Positions 4,876-6,022 of a stretch of 6,022 bases of DNA are shown here, piece after piece. The DNA is from Methanoculleus sp. (GTDB lineage Archaea; Halobacteriota; Methanomicrobia; Methanomicrobiales; Methanoculleaceae): assembly GCA_023230425.1 (NCBI GenBank), contig JALNXI010000125.1, positions 1-6,022 of the forward strand, read 5' to 3'. The translations under genes were made by a program, and so were the position numbers. The first letter of the stretch is position 1. Every line of letters starts with the position of its first letter. The notes beneath the pieces were generated by a model. It did no database searches, was not told the origin of the DNA, and saw only the letters and a program-made list of their open reading frames with translations.

Positions 4876-6020
4876 AGGTCGAGCCCCCGCATCCTGTCCA
4901 CCGCCTCGCTGATCCGCTCGATAGACCGGGTGATGGCGAACCGGACGAACCCCTCGCCGTTTCTGCCGAACCCTACTCCCGGAGTCGCGACGATCCCGGC
5001 CTGGTCGAGGAGCTGTGCGGAAAACGCCATGCAGTCATCGACCGGCACCCAGACGTAGAAGGTGGCCTTCGGCGCCCGGACATCGAAGCCGATCTCGGAG
5101 AGCCCTGCGACAAGCACGTCCCGGCGCTCCTGGTAGACCGAGCAGGCCTTCTCGACGCAGTCCTGGGGTCCGGTGAGCGCGGTTATGGCGGCGTGCTGGA
5201 CGGCGTTGAACGCGCCCGAGTCGACGTTGGTCTTGACCCGGCCGAGCCCGGCGATGATATCAGGGTTCCCGCAGGCCATGCCGATGCGCCATCCGGTCAT
5301 GTTGTAGGTCTTCGAGAGCGAGTGCATCTCGACGCCGACCTCCATGGCACCGTCCGCCTCGAGGAACGAGGGCGCCCGGTAGCCGTCGAAGGTGATCTCG
5401 GAGTAGGCGTTGTCATGGACGACGACGATGTTGTGCTCCCGGGCGAACTCGACGACCTCCTCGAAGAACGAGAGCGGGGCTATGGCTGCGGTGGGGTTGT
5501 TCGGGTAGTTGATGAACATCAGTTTTGTCTGTTTCACCACATCGGCGGGGATGTCCTCGAGCACCGGGAGGAAGTCGTTCTCAGCCCGGATGGGCATCTC
5601 GTAGACCTTTCCTTCGGCAAAGAGCGTGGAGGTCTTGTAGACCGGGTATCCGGGGTCGGCAGCGAGGACGACCTCTCCCGGGTTGACAAAGGCCTCGGCG
5701 ATGTGCGCAATACCTTCCTTTGACCCGATGAGCGCGAGCACCTCCTTCTTCGGGTCCAGGTCGACCCCGAACCGATCCTGATACCAGTCGGCCACCGCCT
5801 CGCGGTAGGCGAGCATGCCGGTGTAAGAGGGATAATGGTGGTTCTTCGGGTCGCGGGCTGCGGTGCAGAGCGCCTCCACGATATGCGGCGGGGTAGGGAG
5901 GTCGGGGTCACCGACCCCGAGGTCGATGACGTCGACACCCTGGCGCAGTTTCTCCTCTTTCATATCGTCAATGCGTGCGAAAAGGTAGGGAGGAAGGTTA
6001 TCCATGCGTCTCGAGTACAT
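4872..6020 (-). CDS. dapL: LL-diaminopimelate aminotransferase (382 aa)
   Basis: Predicted to convert L-2,3,4,5-tetrahydrodipicolinate and glutamate directly to LL-diaminopimelate and 2-oxoglutarate, bypassing the succinyl or acetyl steps of the bacterial pathways. It is a fold-type I class I/II aminotransferase. Visible features are LPPYLFARID at the N-terminus, DLGVGDPDLPTP (about 33-44), SYTGMLAYREAV (about 65-76), NYPNNPT with N175, VHDNAYS with D203 and Y206, the PLP lysine K237 in SLSKTYNMTGWRIG, and the C-terminal carboxylate-binding arginine in GFVRFAI (R360). The ATG at 6020 gives a family-like start (MYSRRMDNLPPY), but the window ends two bases later, so its ribosome binding site and promoter cannot be seen. 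A second ATG at 6005 is possible. Close aminotransferases (aspartate, alanine or glutamate-pyruvate type) share these motifs. The direct 4-base overlap with lysA is the main reason to assign DapL. Confidence 0.88.
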   Translation of the reverse strand: MYSRRMDNLPPYLFARIDDMKEEKLRQGVDVIDLGVGDPDLPTPPHIVEALCTAARDPKNHHYPSYTGMLAYREAVADWYQDRFGVDLDPKKEVLALIGSKEGIAHIAEAFVNPGEVVLAADPGYPVYKTSTLFAEGKVYEMPIRAENDFLPVLEDIPADVVKQTKLMFINYPNNPTAAIAPLSFFEEVVEFAREHNIVVVHDNAYSEITFDGYRAPSFLEADGAMEVGVEMHSLSKTYNMTGWRIGMACGNPDIIAGLGRVKTNVDSGAFNAVQHAAITALTGPQDCVEKACSVYQERRDVLVAGLSEIGFDVRAPKATFYVWVPVDDCMAFSAQLLDQAGIVATPGVGFGRNGEGFVRFAITRSIERISEAVDRMRGLDL

Positions 6021-6022
6021 TA

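Noticed and set aside
1..6022. tRNA genes, CRISPR repeats, insertion sequences or inteins
   Set aside because: No cloverleaf with a T-arm, no regularly spaced repeats, no transposase, and the RadA and PLP enzyme cores are uninterrupted.

Overview
The window looks like chromosomal DNA of a GC-rich methanogenic euryarchaeon, most likely from the Methanomicrobiales (Methanoculleus-like). The evidence is a RecA-family recombinase of the archaeal RadA type, an archaeal multi-OB-fold RPA-like protein beside it, an archaeal-type phosphoglycolate phosphatase, a small archaeal PRC-barrel protein, TATA-box promoters of archaeal form, and lysine genes of the diaminopimelate aminotransferase route. The genus is an inference from memory of similar proteins; no database search was possible.

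Layout. Bases 1-265 hold no convincing gene. They contain a long interrupted inverted repeat (59-145) followed by a short T tract, and an AT-rich promoter (about 205-265). A small PRC-barrel gene (266-523, + strand) follows and is predicted to be transcribed as a leaderless mRNA. The rest is one block of five genes on the minus strand, read from right to left: dapL (6020-4872), lysA (4875-3583), an RPA-like ssDNA-binding protein (3566-2280), radA (2171-1197) and a HAD-family phosphoglycolate phosphatase (1203-499). The junctions are a 4-base overlap (dapL/lysA), a 16-base gap (lysA/RPA-like), a 108-base gap with its own TATA-like boxes (RPA-like/radA) and a 7-base overlap (radA/phosphatase). 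The phosphatase gene converges on the PRC-barrel gene, and their 3' coding ends overlap by 25 bases.

How the genes work together. DapL and LysA carry out two steps of lysine synthesis through diaminopimelate. The epimerase between them and the earlier steps are not in the window. The RPA-like protein and RadA are natural partners: the first coats single-stranded DNA, and the second forms the strand-exchange filament on it. The phosphatase would remove 2-phosphoglycolate, a product that can arise from repair of oxidatively damaged DNA ends or from Rubisco side activity; its link to radA here is positional only. The PRC-barrel protein is transcribed separately, and its role is unproven.

I found no clear sign of a new multi-gene system, mobile element, CRISPR array, tRNA or rRNA. 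The parts that best repay a second look are the possible structured RNA or terminator at 59-145, the leaderless PRC-barrel gene, and the coding overlap at its 3' end with candidate terminators embedded in the opposing gene.
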